Below, piece after piece: positions 24,266-37,123 of a stretch of 64,000 nt of DNA (within the stretch, counting starts at the first letter, position 1; each line of letters starts with the position of its first letter). Source of the stretch: Corythucha ciliata. Its lineage: Eukaryota > Arthropoda > Insecta > Hemiptera > Tingidae. The notes beneath the pieces were generated by a model. That model had not been told where the DNA came from. It searched no databases and saw only the letters and a program-made list of their open reading frames with translations. Made by a program: the position numbers and the translations under genes. The DNA lies in assembly GCA_038030265.1 (NCBI GenBank), contig CM075938.1:55359189-55423188 (forward strand), in the 5' to 3' direction.

Positions 24266-25736
24266 CTAAAAAAAAAAACGTCCGAAATCAGGAGGAGAAA
24301 AAACGGATTCAGCCCATTGCTTTTTTTACCGCTCGTCTCATGGCGAAGTCATGGCTTATATAGATCGGGTCCAGTACGTTTCTGATGACTTTAGACAACA
24401 TTTGATTGACGGCAGTCGGGGACGACGGGTCTGGACGGCCGTTTTTTTCTCGACCCGCGACGTCTTGATTGCTTGGTTCTTGGACAGATTAGTGCCATAT
24501 GGGTTTTTAACGAATATTTCGTTATTTGAAGGCTCCTTTCTTTCACTAATTAATTAACTCGAAATGAATTCCCCTCAATTAAAAAAAAAAGAAGAAATCT
24601 TCTCCTTTTTCTTGAGACGAGCTATTAGTCTTGAGAAGAGTTTTGCAACAGACGCTCCGTATCACTCAACGTCCTCTCACCCCCTCCCTCACCACCCTAG
24701 AACCACGTCTTTCTCTCTTCAAGGATGTTTTAGAACAAAATTAATTGCAGAGCCTGCTCTTGAGACGTATCAGCAATAACCGAAACAGACTTCTAGCCTC
24801 TCTCTCACATTCCTCCCAGATAATTAATCCTGAAAAGGACTCCGAGAAGAATAGTATCGCAGCCGTGATAGGTGGGAGGGTAAATGGTGATTGTTGAAAG
24901 ACTATGAGTGGGTGTGTGTGGAGAGGGATTTAAAAGACGCCCTCTCGCACATATGACTGGAAGTATCTCATCTCGTATCTCTCCGAGAGAACCTGAATGC
25001 CTAACTCCGAGTGAAACGTGAAAACAATGGTTTTTAAAGGGTGGGGGAGGGGGATATTAACAAATTTCATATTCTGGGGGAAAGATTTAAGCCTGTGAAA
25101 ATCCAAACGTATATTACTTGGGTTACACGATCAAGAACTAAGGTTTAGAAATCCTCTCCCCTCCTATAGAGTCATCCAAAAGGAGTTTTCGTCGTTTTAA
25201 TCTTACAGTATACATAATGGAAAAGTTTTAATTAGAAAGAACAGAGTTATGCTACAGATTGTTGCGAAGGAACAAAAAAAAAACTTTTTTTTTTCTTCTG
25301 TGTTGGTCTAAAAATTACGACCCTGCATAAAACTTATTTCACTTAAAACGTGCCATTTCTAAATAACGCTGTTCGTATTTTACTTCCGTGGGGGGTATAA
25401 AAATAAAAAGTTTAAGGGGCTCTCAATGACAGGCGTTAAAGCTCGAGTAAAGGCTGTGGTCCCTGGAAGATAATTAGCTCCCCCCCCCCCCACCACGCCA
25501 CACTTTGACCAACCAGCCGCAGTGAAGTCCGGCGTCTGTGGACATTCGCGATATTAAGTGAATTAACGTGCTCGGGTCGAAGAATTATTATCAGTCGGTC
25601 GGAGTGCTGGGGAGGGGGCTCTCCGGGGCTTGTGTGAAACTGCTCGATGCTGTGTCACTGACTGGCGATTGGTGTTGGTAATAAGGTCGCGGTGCCTTTA
25701 TCACTGCTGCCAAGCCGTCTCTATATAGCCATGTAA
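24266..25736. other. Noncoding, presumed intron or intergenic
   Basis: Upstream (on the - strand) of the TXNDC12-like exon. It contains A and T runs (24268-24278, 24581-24590, 25272-25293) and a C run near 25481-25490. No signal-peptide exon could be identified. Confidence 0.4.
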
Positions 25737-25919
25737 GGCCCCGCGCACACTAGGAGAAAAAAGACGCCGACGCGCGCGTCTGCGTCCGACTCGTGCAACA
25801 AAAACACATAGAAATGGAGCCTTTCACATTGGACGCGTACGCGAGAGACCTCTCTTCCCCCAGAAAAAAGACGCCGACTCACGCGTCGGCGTTTTTTTTC
25901 TCCTAGTGTGCGCCGGCCC
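25737..25919. mobile_element. 183-bp MITE, TAA target duplication (Harbinger-like)
   Basis: The left terminus GGCCCCGCGCACACTAGGAG and the reverse complement of the right terminus GGGCCGGCGCACACTAGGAG form TIRs extending through GAAAAAAGACGCCGACGCG. TAA flanks both ends (25734-25736 and 25920-25922), as in PIF/Harbinger-mobilised elements. The interior is short and noncoding. The superfamily inference rests on the 3-bp TWA duplication. Confidence 0.82.
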
Positions 25920-25922
25920 TAA

Positions 25923-26560
25923 CGATCACCGTCCTGGAAGCCACCAAATTGGGTCTTGACTCAGCCAAATATGTCAATTTTGGGCTTTAAAAGAGACAAA
26001 ACCGTGAGATTGGTATTTCCTAAGAAAAAATCGGAGAAATTTAATTTTTTAAGGATTCCACGTCATCAAGTTGATTATTTTTTTAAATCCTCGAATTTTC
26101 TGTTTTTCAGTGCCACATCCGCGCATTTGATTTTTCTGCTTGCCAAATCCGCTAAATTTGGTTTTCGTATGACCCAAATCCATTGTACAAATTTGGTTTT
26201 TGCGTGAGCTAAATCCTTGAAATTGGGCCTTGACTGAGCCAAATTTGGTTTTCAACGAGCCGAATTCTCACTAAACTTCTTTTTTTAAGAGCCGAAGCCG
26301 CGTAATTGTCTTGTGGGAGCAGTACCTGCGAATTTCTGTTATTGTTAGAGTCAAACCTGTTAAATATGGTTTTTATGTGAGGCAAAACTAGGAAATTTCG
26401 TGTTTGAAAGTACCAAATTTATCAAATTGATTATTGTATAGGTATGAGTTATAATCTCGAAATTGGCTTTTGAGGGTGACCGATCCACGAAATTATATGT
26501 CCTGCGAGTAGTATGCGTTCCGAAAAATAGGATGTTTTTAAAGAACCTTCCGTGAATTAA
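25923..26560. repeat. Decayed ~35-40-bp array (AAATTTGGTTTT family)
   Basis: Repeats of the pattern GAGCCAAATCCGCGAAATTTGGTTTTTGCGT with many changes are visible, for example around 26110, 26155, 26200, 26240 and 26360. The unit differs from the GCGAATTA array but has the same style: short, AT-rich, with a CGCGAAATT-like core. The open frames here are repeat translations. Confidence 0.6.
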
Positions 26561-29558
26561 TCTTGGGGAGAGACAACGTTTTACAAACTTTTACACCTCA
26601 TCCCCACTCCCGAACCGCCATCCAGCCCCAACCAAGGGGAAAGGTCGTCGGTTAATTTGCTGGTCATCGAAGTTCGACCCCTCCCTCCTTTCCCTTTCAT
26701 CCCTTTCTCACAAAATCTATTGCCTCGTTCCATAGTTTCACTTTCACAAATATTGAAGTAGCTCAACACGGTTTCAATGTCACCGAAACTAATTATCACC
26801 CGCTGAGCGCGAGAAAAGAGCGAAAAAGTCACAGGTGGTGTAGGTATACCGTGTGGTTTTGCGGAAATTGGTGGGGGAGTGGTTGGAACGCGTTATTTCT
26901 AGTTTATTTAGTTTTCCCCGGCTTCCCCCCTCACTATATCACTTTTACCAAAGAGCGAGAGACTAAGCGAAAAATAGGAAACAGAGTCCGTGAAACCCGC
27001 GTTGAAATTAAGCTCGCGAAAGCTCATCCCCTCCTTCCCTCACCGCCCCTCACATCAATTGGTGTGCAGTAGCCCAGTCGTCAAGCCTTCACCGTCTCGC
27101 AAATTTCAATTTACACCGATTGTTTACATTTAATTCGCCTCACCGAGTAGGTATGCCGTATACCTCTTGTTCATCCCCTCGCCTTTTATACCCTTTTCTC
27201 GTATGAAATCCCGTGTTTCACAATTTTCGACTGTGTATATACGAATCCCAGTCCAGAGTTTCATAATTTGATGTAGGTACACCAAATGGCTTGGTTTGGG
27301 ACGGCATAGTGGGTTCGGGTTGGAGGGGGAGTGGGGTGAAATAGATTAAAACGAGAATTGTTTCGTTTTTGCTGACATTCAATAAGGTTTTTCATGCGAA
27401 TAACCCGAAATGCAGGTCACTGGTCAAAAAAAAAAAAAAAAAAAAACCCCTTGTAGAGTGCCGAGGAAAACCACCCCCCGAGTTCTATATAAAAGGCTTA
27501 ATATTGCGATTGTTCCAAAGGCGCTCACTTCGCCAGATGGGAAGTGAGTTGCCCTATACTGGCGAGAGGGAGAGAAAGCCCTGGAAGATCGGGACCCTGA
27601 GATACGTGCTTTGGATGCTGATGATAGCTTTGAAAGAAGATGAACATGGATAGTGAAGATGCTACCCGTTGTGGTAGAGGTGGGGGGGGGGGTTAGAAGA
27701 AGGCTTGAGTGTGAGCACGGCTTGGCGCTCCCCCGGGGATCCTCGAGGTAAATGAGGTTTGAACAAGCGGATTAAGGGCAAGAAAGTGCGGGAAAGAAAA
27801 GAGAGAGAGAAAAAAGTATTTGCCTAGAGGAAGTATAGACAGAGACAGAAGAACTGTTTGTTGATACTGTCGAAAGCTCGAGGGATATAGTTTACAGTTT
27901 TTATTCATTTTTCGAAAAAATGGGAAATTACAAAAGCAGTTCATGTTTCAGTTTAAGCTATTGATCTGAAAAATTTGAGAGCGAGAAAACTTGGCAGAGG
28001 TTTCCCTACAAAAAAAAGTTAAAGTTGTATTTTTCCGGGCGCTGACTGAATCCATCAGGTCGGAAGGTCTCTAAATGATTGCTTCCAATATTTCCCTCGC
28101 CTATTTCTTTAGCAACATTTTCTTCCGCGGTCTTGGTTCTCCTCTAACCCTTTCCTCGAGTCCGCCCTTACCCATTTCACCTTCCTGAATCACTTCAAAG
28201 CAGTAAAAAAAAAACAAAAAAAACTAGCTCCTTCTTTCCCCTCGTAACCCCTTTTCCTTTATTCCTTCAATATCCTACGGGAGCGGTGGTAATATTGAGA
28301 GTAAATCATAGCGTGAGATGATGAAAAAAAAAGCAAACAAATAAAAAAAGTGAGTTACGAGCTGCTCAATCTGGTGCTCCCTCATTCGATCAAGAAACCC
28401 TTCCCCCCTTCACTATCCGTCAAAGCCCTTAAAATTTTTATACTTTCTACGGGAGGAAATAGTACAAGAAATAAAACGATCGCAATCCGCTAGAGAGAAA
28501 AAAATAGCCAACTCGTGAATTTCGCTTATGAGCAAGCACCCGACAGTCCTTCACCGGACACAATAAAGAAAGTCATAAATTACTGTTTTCCCCGTTAATT
28601 TGACCACGCATTTAATGTGGCAACTAGGCAAGAAAACACACAAACCTGACGCTTGTTTTTCGCTTTAGCGAGATGAAACAGCGTCATCACTTTTTTGATT
28701 TACAACAGGGTTCGCTAAACTAGCTACAGCTATAGTCTCTCTCTCTCGGTTAATAAAGGCGAGCGAGTTAATGAGCTTCGTCCACTTAGACCGTGTTATT
28801 CGGGTCTACACCCATGAACAAATATACGTACGGCCAGTTTTAGGCTAATTTCAAATGACCGAATATCGCCTGTAGGTAGGTTGTGAGGAGGGTGTTAATA
28901 CATTACTGAAGGCCCTTTTTGGTGACGCGGTGGTTTTCATTAAAAACTGCTTTCACTATGTCATAATTAATAAGACCTCATTCCTCAACTCTCACAGCTT
29001 GTAAAATATTAAAAATGAAATGCGTTGGCTTCGTGTCCTCAAGCACTGCCCTTTAATTCAAGCAAATATAATAACCGGGCGCGTGCTTCCAGAAAAAAAG
29101 TTGTATTTATTTTTTCCCCCTCTTTTACTTCTTGCTGATAAAAAGCGAGCAAGAAGTGGAGAGTCGCGTTCTATACTTCGTGAATAAAAACGTACTCCAC
29201 TGATGAATTTCTCTTCAGATTGGAAGTTTTGTGTATAACATTCGGAAACATGGGAAATTGGAGTCCCCCTCCCACCCCCCGTCATCGAGAAAAGGATGTG
29301 ATGATTCCGAGGTAGAACCAAACTTGCTTTTTCAACAATTTTCTTCCATTTCTATCAATACAGCTCCCTCCAGCAGTCTTCCCTCAACAAAGATCCGGTT
29401 GTGTGTAATCGTGCGAGAGTAATTACGTCTGCCACTTGCGACTTGTCTCGCACTGTTTTTTTACAGTGAAAAGCTGAGGGTTGTGCGTATATTCCCCTCC
29501 CCCCGCCCTCCCATGGATCCGCTCCTGGTGGCGGTCCTTCCGGGGCGCCCAGGGTGGT
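26561..29558. other. Noncoding, no recognised gene
   Basis: Noncoding DNA with a 20-base A run at about 27427-27446, a G run near 27681-27690, and A-rich stretches at 28.2 and 28.3 kb. No domain-bearing exon found. Confidence 0.45.
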
Positions 29559-29665
29559 CTTATTACGAACCCGTGTGAAAATGCCATGGCGGTATATAGT
29601 GATATTTCTTATTCGGCGCACCTGGATTCTGCTTGTGGCATTTTTCCGCGAACGTTCGTAATAAG
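29559..29665. mobile_element. 107-bp hairpin MITE (CTTATTACGAAC termini)
   Basis: CTTATTACGAAC at 29559 is inverted at GTTCGTAATAAG ending 29665. Inside, AATGCCA and TGGCATT are also inverted. The interior, read in reverse, contains GCCGAATAAGAAATATCAC, related to the elements at 23764-23846 and 23852-23985. Noncoding. Confidence 0.7.
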
Positions 29666-30502
29666 GGCGGAAATCCCCATGGCGCTCTTAAGGGGGCATA
29701 CAAGTACTACCCCTCGCCCATTATCCCCTCACCGTTTTACGCGCAAAGTATTTGGAATATTTCATTTTTTACTCATATTAAACCTTATAGTCTTGAGACT
29801 TGCCTAGCAGAGCCCAAATTTCAATTTTGACTTTCCTCGAATTTTAAATCAACTTTATAAAATTACCAGTCATGTTATGAATTTCGCATGACATCCGTGT
29901 CATGACAGAAAAGTTTTCGTGTGAACACGAAAAAGGTATGACATTTGATGTCATGTCATATCACTGCCATAACAGATTTTGAGAATTCTGAGGTGACTGG
30001 CTTCTAGTATGTCTATTAACCGTCGCTTGTAACCCAATCTTCATGCTCAAGGCGAAGAGTATAGGGATTATTAAAACCTTGGAAATTCAAGTGGAAGTGA
30101 GCTTGTAACTTGTTGAGTGGTCTGTTGTTTCAATCTTTCAAGTGCAATTTAGAAAAAAATGGATTGGAGTCGTGAGGTAGTAATGCCACTCATCGCAGAG
30201 TATAAGAGCTGCGTGAGTGCCTTTTCCAAACGAGTTTATAATAAAACAGCTAGGTGTATTCCATGAAACTGAATTGAGAATTTCACGAAACGGTGGCTCT
30301 TATACCGTCTATTTGCCCACTTTTATCTTTTATTTTGGACGTGTAGAGCGGAACTAGCTGCCGGGCGTGGTGGCAGCTCCCGCTTTCAACACTGGCTTCG
30401 CATTTCCATTTTCCACAGAAATTACACCATAAATAAATTGGAATTGTAACTTCCTCAATTATTGCTTTTTCTCCAGTTTTTACTTCCATATTCCCCCTAG
30501 GG
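29666..30502. other. Noncoding spacer
   Basis: No recognised gene. Around 29870-29970 the word ATGTCAT/CATGACA recurs several times in both orientations, giving local dyad symmetry. The - strand frame at 30283-30489 has no known domain. Confidence 0.4.
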
Positions 30503-32800
30503 CAGGGCCGGCCAACGTTTTTTGAAAGGTGGGCTATAAACCTGGTCGTAAGAACTTAGGCGGGCCACCCATCCTCGCTGTCCCCCCTCCCCTTCAAGCA
30601 CAAAACTTTGATCTTAGCGAAAGGCCGTGACGGTCTGAATAAAACGCACTTGGGGCCTGTTCAATAACTTCAACACCATAAGTTATCCGCATTATGATAG
30701 CCATTTGCACAAAAAGTGTGCCCCGGGGCAGCCATTGCAGTGACGGCTTTTTTTTTTTTTTTTGGCGCCCCGCCAGGGCGAATCTTTCCCCAACGTTTCA
30801 ATGAAGTTGCCTTCAGGAGCCATGAATTAGCGTTTTTTTGTCCACACTTCATCACTTCTTCTCAATTCCATCGGTGACTTAGCGATTTGTTTCCATTTTA
30901 GCCGCGAATTTGCGATTTGTCTTCATTTTAGCTGCGAATTAGCGACTTATCAATATTTCAGCCGTGAATTAGCGATTTTTATTGGAATGAATTCGTGTTT
31001 TTCCTTCCTCCCCTTATCCCTTTAATGAGCGATTTTACCCGTGAATTAGCGCTGTATCTAATTTTTGCCACGAAGTTGTCTACGGAAACCGCGACTTGCC
31101 ATTTACTCAATTTATTTCCGTGAAATTGCAAGCGTTCTCAATTTAACCAGAAAAATAACCATTTTTCTTGACTTCAGCCGGGAATTACCGTTTCACCTAA
31201 TTATAGCTTCCTATCGAGCCTTCTATGAGAGCCTTCTCTCACAATTTTCGCTGCGAATTAACGCTTTTTCTGAATTTTATCCGCGAGTTATCGCATTATC
31301 CCTCATTTGTCCGTGGATCAGCAATTTTTTTTTTTCACTTTCAGCCTCGAAGTTACGCGTTTTCCATTATCAACGGCTAATTGGCGTTTTTTCCTCAGCT
31401 TCTTCTCCATTTTATCGGTGAACTATTCCGATATTTCCCCATTTTGGCCGCGATTTTCACCATTTTAGCCGTGAATTAGCGATTTATCTTAATTTTGCAG
31501 TGAATTCGTGTTTTTCCTGATGTCTCAATTTTCTGTGGATTAGCAAATTTTCTCAAATTAACCCCCTGATTAGCCATTTTTCTTGATTGTAGCCGCAAAT
31601 CAGCGTTTTCTTCATTGTTGCCGCCAATTATGGATTTTTCTACGTTTCATCAACGAATTAGAGTTCCCCCAATTTTTAGCCGCAAATTACAAATATTTTC
31701 CGAAATTTGGTCGTGGATTAGCGTTTTTTTTTTCAGTTTCTGGCACTAAGTTACCTTCAGGATCCGCGAATTGACGTTTTATCCATTCAATCCGCGAATT
31801 AGCGTTTTCCGTACTTCAGTGTTTCTTCTCACTATCGATGAATAAGCAATTTGTATCCATTTCAGCTGCGAATGCGATTTTTCACCACTTTAACCGTGAA
31901 TTAGCGATTATCTGAATTTTGCAGTGAATTTGTGTTTTTCCTTATTGCAGCCTTTAATTAGCGATTTTTCTCTATTTCGTTCATGAATTAGCTGTGAATT
32001 AGCGATTTGTTTCGCTTTTAGCTACGGATTGGCGTTTTTTCGAATTTTGAGACACGAACTTGCCTTCAGAAGCTGAAAATAATCGTTTCCATACTTCTAG
32101 CCTCTAAGCGCTTTTTTTTCGATGTATTTTACACTTTAGGCGTGAATGTGTGATTTTAGCCGCTAAAGAGCGATTTTCCTCAATTTTATCCGTGAATTAA
32201 CAATTTTTCTTCATTTTCCCCGCCAATTAGCGTTTTTTTCACTTTTGGCTATGAATTAGCTTTTTTTCACATTGAGCCACGATATTGCATTCTGAATAAG
32301 CTTAGAATTCATGTTGTCGTAATTTTAGGCGCGAATTAGCGCTTTTACTCAAAACCTTTGGTGAATAATTACCGATTTTTCACTGTTTGATCCTTGAATT
32401 ATCATGTTTCGTAATAATTTTATTCGCAAATTACTGCTTTGCACACTTTATACGAGATATTAGAAGTAACGTTTTACCTCGCGAATCAGCTATGTCATTT
32501 TCTCAACTTTATTCGGGATTTAGCTCTTCTTCTCACTTCTGTCCGCGAATCAGTTATTTTTCTCAATAATTTCAGCCCCAAATTAGCGTTATTTTCAATT
32601 TTGGTCTGGATTATGTTGGCACTTAGCGAGGGATTAGCCGCCCACGAGGAGGTGCGAATTGTAGCGATTGCACAAAAATCCGAGGGGCGCGAAAATCCAA
32701 CATTAAAAACGATAACTGTTCCACTCTAGGTCATAGGCGGGTTATTGTGAAAGGCTCAGCGGGCCACTTCAGCGGGCGAACTTGGCGCACTTGGGCCAAT
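30503..32800. mobile_element. hAT-like element copy 1 (CAGGGCCGGCCAAC start) filled with ~30-bp satellite
   Basis: Starts CAGGGCCGGCCAACGTTTTT and AACCTGGTCG, followed by GCGGGCCACCCATCCTCGC, nearly the same as the copy at 41304. Both then share AAGTTGCCTTCAGGAGCC. From about 30840 on, tens of diverged units like TTTTAGCCGCGAATTAGCG follow. Near 32640-32790 it contains the same distal segments as copy 2: GAATTGTAGCG, then AAAATCC with ACATTAAAAA, then a GGGCCACTTC close to the end. The exact 3' end and TSD are unclear. Starting CAGGGCCGGCC is typical of nonautonomous hAT elements. No transposase is present. Confidence 0.65.
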
Positions 32801-33705
32801 TCTTGGCGTCTGTCGATTATCGCGATTTATTTTTCAATCTTAACCGTGAATCACCGTGTTATCTCAGTTTTAGCTGCGAGACAGCGGATTTTCTCTTTAT
32901 CCACGAACTAGGGATTTCCTCAATTTTTATCCGTGAATCAGCGCTTTTTCTCAATTTTAGCCGTTCATTAATAATATTTTTCACTTTTATTCACGCTAAT
33001 TTACGCTTTATTTTAATTTACGAAGTTGCCTCGAGAAACCGCGAGTAGGTATTTTCTCAATATTTGCAGAGTCTGCTGAGTGATTGACCGCTGCTTTTTC
33101 TCAAGTATCGTCCTGAATTATTATTGTTTTTTTCAATTTTAGCCGTAAATTAGTGTTTTTTCTCGCTTTTTACTATACGAATTACTGCTTTTTTGCTATT
33201 TTAGCCGCGAGTGTTAGTGTTTTTCCTAAACTTTTTGCTGCGTTCTTGCCCCTAATATTAGCACATTAAGCGCGCCTTCTCAATTTTAGTCGCCTACTAA
33301 TGGGCCTATACAGAAACTCGGGGTTACCGTATTTCCTCCCTATGTCCAATTTATGTCTGGAATTAGCGTTTGATCTTTAATTTTAGCCGCGAATTAGCGC
33401 GTTTTCTCATTGTTGGCCGCGAAATAGCGCGTTTTCTCAATTTTATTCGTGAACTAGCGTTTGTATTGATTTAACACGCGTACAAGCGCTTTTCCTCTGT
33501 TTTACCAGGGATTTTGCGCTTTCTCGATTTCATACGAGATGTAGCTATTTCCCAATTTTGGCCGCTAAATGGAATTTTGGAAAATGTTTTAGCCGTGAAT
33601 TAGCGCACATCACCCATTCCGTCACGTTAGAGCATTTGTTTCCAAATTTCAAGCGCGAATTAGTCCTTTCCTATATCCATGAATGAGCGATTTTTTGCTA
33701 TGTTA
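32801..33705. repeat. ~30-bp GCGAATTA satellite continuing beyond the element
   Basis: The array continues with units such as TTTTAGCCGTGAATTAGCG and TTTTCTCAATTTTATTCGTGAACTAGCG. The orientation is the same as in 30.8-32.6 kb. Open frames here show a repeated FSREL- or FNREL-like pattern every 10 residues, which is the unit translated. Confidence 0.8.
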
Positions 33706-33867
33706 AGCTTGGGTTTCCTAGGAAAGCGGTGCCGTAATATTACGTTAGAAAACATCCCATTTTAAATCACGCCAGTAGTTGCCTGGGGAACGGTCAACTG
33801 GCATGATTTAAAAGGAGATGTTTTCTAACGTAATATTACGCCACCGCTTCCCTAGGAAACCCAAGCT
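33706..33867. mobile_element. 162-bp hairpin MITE inserted in the satellite, TTA duplication
   Basis: Long TIRs: AGCTTGGGTTTCCTAGGAAG-type left arm and its near-perfect inverse on the right, extending through GTAATATTACGTTAGAAAAC. TTA flanks both ends (33703-33705, 33868-33870). The short loop contains the CCAGTAGTTGCCTGGGG region. It interrupts the 30-bp array, so it inserted after array formation. Probably mobilised by a PIF/Harbinger transposase. Confidence 0.85.
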
Positions 33868-34329
33868 TTAGCCTTAAATTAGCGCTTTTTCTCATTTTTA
33901 GAAGTATGTTAACAATTTTTATCAATTCCTAACAACCTCAAAATTCTCATTGTTTCATCTTTGGAGTTTTCTGGAAAGCCCCGTCCGAATTGGCGCCTGG
34001 GGCGGTCCACTCCAATTGCCCCTACCTCGGTATGCTTCATGTGACTGATTTGGTGAGGTTTGCTCCACTCGCGCGTCAGAATTCAATTTCTCGGAGCCTT
34101 TAATATAAAAATGTCCAGTTTGTAGGCTCTTTTTGAAAGATGAGACGGGTGGGGGGGGTGATGGCTCTCAAAAACAAACTTTAGCACCGTTGGCGCATTC
34201 AAAACCAACTTTGAGGTATTAAATTGACTCGTCCCCAGAAACTGTTTCGAAAGTTGGGCCCACTGAGTAAGCCCGCCAGTTTGGCGGGTTCGGCTTCTTC
34301 AAAAATGAAGTTTCGCGTAGACGACTTTT
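33868..34329. repeat. Array remnant plus dispersed repeat segment
   Basis: One or two GCGAATTA units (to about 33930) are followed by sequence containing TATGCTTCATGTGACTGATT (about 34030), which resembles segments at 187 and 44460. A G run lies near 34150-34158. No gene. Confidence 0.45.
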
Positions 34330-34625
34330 TACTTTTGTAGCTTCATGTGGTTAGAATTTTTGTGCCTAGAGCTTTCTGTGGTCAGGACTTTTTGTGGTTG
34401 GAAACTTTTGTGGTTTGAACTTTTTATGGCTGGAGCTTCTTGTGATTCGATTCTTTTTGTTTTTGTAGATTTTTTGGGTTTTGAGCTTTTTGTGGTTAGA
34501 GCTCTTCGTGGTTTTGTGGTTAGAGCTTTCCATGGCTTGACCTTACCTGGTTCGACCTTTAGACCTTTTTGGGTTTGACGCTTTTTGTGGTTAGAGCTTT
34601 TCGTGATTTGACCTCTTTCCGCGAT
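34330..34625. repeat. ~18-21-bp GTGGTTAGAGCTTTT array
   Basis: About a dozen diverged units of the form GAGCTTTTTGTGGTTAGAGC, several with TTTGTGGTT. The same unit appears at about 41190-41280, 42640-42685 and 44030-44210, always beside the ~30-bp satellite. The open frames on both strands here are repeat translations. Confidence 0.75.
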
Positions 34626-35140
34626 CCGCGATTTAATGTTTTTTCTACACATTATCCGTGAATTAGTGTTTTTAGTAAATTTAGCTGTTAATTAGCCCCT
34701 TGTTTTTTTTATTTCTAAGAATATAGTAATTCTCAATTTGGGTCATGAATTTCTCATTTTTTTCAATTTCATACTCAAATTAGTGGTATTTTTCTAAATT
34801 TATCCGCAATTTTTCTCCTCTTTATAGCCTTGAATCAGCGTGTTTTCTCAATTTCAGCTGTAGACTTGACCCAACAACAGCAAATTAGTGTTTTTTCCAT
34901 ACTTTTTAGCCGTAAAATGCCCTGTCCGCGAATCAGGGGGTTTTAAACTGAATTTGAGTATGGAAGTTGCGAATGAGTGCTTTTACTCAGTTTTTAGACG
35001 CCTCCAGAGCTTTTTACAAACTTTTAGCCGCGTATTTGCCCCAAGAACATCACATTAGCGCGTCTTCACAATTTAAAGGACATTGTGAGGACCTATATAA
35101 AAACGGGGACCGTAAATTTCATCTATTTTTAGCCGCGTAG
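34626..35140. repeat. ~30-bp GCGAATTA satellite, distal part
   Basis: Further diverged units (for example ATCCGTGAATTAGTGTTTTT and TTTTTAGCCGTAAAATGCCC) resume after the 18-bp array and fade out by about 35140. Confidence 0.65.
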
Positions 35141-36978
35141 CTGCCTCTGCTCTTCGGCGAATGAACGTGAAGGTGACAAGGCGAGGAAGGTTGGGAAGGG
35201 TCAAAACTGTACTCCGCTGAAAATGTTCTCTATTGTCTCCTCTGTTGTCTCTATTGTCCCCTCTATTGTCCAAAAGCCTTTGAGAGCAGGAGTAGGATGT
35301 TTTCAGAAAATACTTCTTGCTTTCCCCCGTCAGGTTCATTCTTTCTATTGCCGATCTGTAGAAGATACGAATTTTCTCAATTTGAACGTTCAGAATAGCT
35401 AAATCGAATACTTTGTGTTCAGAGATGATTCTAAAAGACCGAGTCCCATCTTGGCTCCACACGTGAAATTTTATTTTTTAAAGAGGCAAACCCGCGAAAT
35501 TTCAATTACCATGTTAGAGCATAATTTCATTATTTTTGGCCAACAAATAAAACTGGGGCTTCTCAAACTCTCGTCGGCTCAATTTCCGGGGATATAAGAG
35601 CCGAAACCGATATCCCATAATGAACTGAAGAGGCACTTGAGGCTGACCGTTCCATTATTCTCCACTGAACTTTGTACTGCGTGTGGTTCTTCGGCTAAAT
35701 ACCTAGTATTTGGCCGCAAATAATTCATCCGGTGGGTTAAATTATTCTCGTTTTTCGCTTTCTTGATCTCCTACCCTCCCAAACCTCTTGTTAACAATTT
35801 TTTAATTCGAAATTCGAGTAAAAGCCAGAGATTTAAAATACGAAATCCACTAATTCTGCCTACAGACAAGGTATCAAATACAGCTTGAGCATGAAATGAC
35901 ATTTTAATCATATTTCTTCCCTTCCGCCTTTCCTTTTTTAACCGCCTACTTTCCCCACAAGCTTGATATCATCCCTCTCGGTTTAAATCTTGATGTAAAG
36001 AAAAAAAAAAAAAAAATGTAGAGAATCTCGTTTTCAAATATTACTAACCGCCCCTCCCTCCATCCGCAAACACTTGCCTTTCAAGTCAAATCAAACCGAA
36101 GGCTTAAAAAATAAATCCCTTTTTTCAGTTTTCCATTTAATGGTTTGAAACTGTAAACCACTCGAAAATTCAATTTCAAGTTGCTTTCTTTTATACCATC
36201 GTCCCCACCCTCATCCATGATATCGCAGTTTTGATTTCCCACCAATATAAATATTACGTCTGAGACGATGACGTCATGAAATTGCCGATTCGTCCTCCTC
36301 CCCCTCCCTCGGGCTCACAGCGAAAGGATAAAAGTTCCATTAAGCTTATCCTCCCCTCCCCCTCATTCCCACCCAGCACTCTCACTTGGTTTGACATCTT
36401 AATCTTGAGAAAAGTTAAACACTCCTTTCAGATTTCTATTATTATTCCCACCCCTCCAATCATTTTCCATTTTCTTAGCGTGCAATTAACAAAATGGGTG
36501 GAAAACAATTTTTCTTTTAACCATCTCACACTTTTTTAACAGCGAGACATGGTCGCTATCTAATCTTTTGCTTGAAGGGAACGCGAAAAAAAAGTGGCAA
36601 TTGAAAAAAAAAAAAATCGTTTCGGATAATAATCAGGGCAAAGTAATCACATCGATGGGATTGGGTAAACAACCGGCTGGGATGGAAATTCGTTGATGGA
36701 AGGGATGGTTTTAGAGTTGGTTTCTGGTTGTTTGCTGGGGAAGATTCTCGTATTTTTTTCTCCCTTTTCACTGTAATTTTTTTTTTCTTATTTTTTTTTT
36801 TTCCTCTCTCGGAGATCGGTTTATAACCTCCGCCGGTTACTCGATGCGGCGGATTGAAATGGGTGGACATCGTGGTGGGAGTCACTTATTCGGTGTGTTC
36901 CCGTCCGTCCCATCCCTCGAAATTCACGAAATTTGGTCATTTACAGCCCTAAAATCTGGCATTTTCTTCATAATCTTA
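35141..36978. other. Noncoding, no recognised gene
   Basis: Includes a small tandem of TCTATTGTC(CCC) around 35224-35272, an A run at 36000-36016, and A and T runs at 36.6-36.8 kb. Open frames at 35073-35462 (-) and 36276-36539 (+) have no recognised domain. Confidence 0.45.
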
Positions 36979-37123
36979 AGCCGCCTTCACGTGCAAGCTT
37001 TAAAAAGTTGAGCTGTATGGGCTTCAACCAATCAGAGCACTCGATCAGCGCTGTGGACTCGGAGCGCTTTGATTGGTTGAAGCTCACAGTTTAGCTTTTT
37101 AAAGCTTGCATGTAAAGCGGCCT
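36979..37123. mobile_element. 145-bp MITE, TTA duplication
   Basis: The left end AGCCGCCTTCACGTGCAAGC and the reverse complement of the right end AGGCCGCTTTACATGCAAGC form TIRs extending through TTTAAAAAG. TTA flanks both sides (36976-36978 and 37124-37126). The inner part also pairs (GGCTTCAACCAATCA against TGATTGGTTGAAGC). Noncoding, Harbinger-type duplication. Confidence 0.85.

Noticed and set aside
31065..33048. Open frames with FSREL/FNREL-like 10-residue periodicity
   Set aside because: The periodicity equals the ~30-bp satellite unit. Units drift with frame-changing indels, so the frames are translation artefacts.
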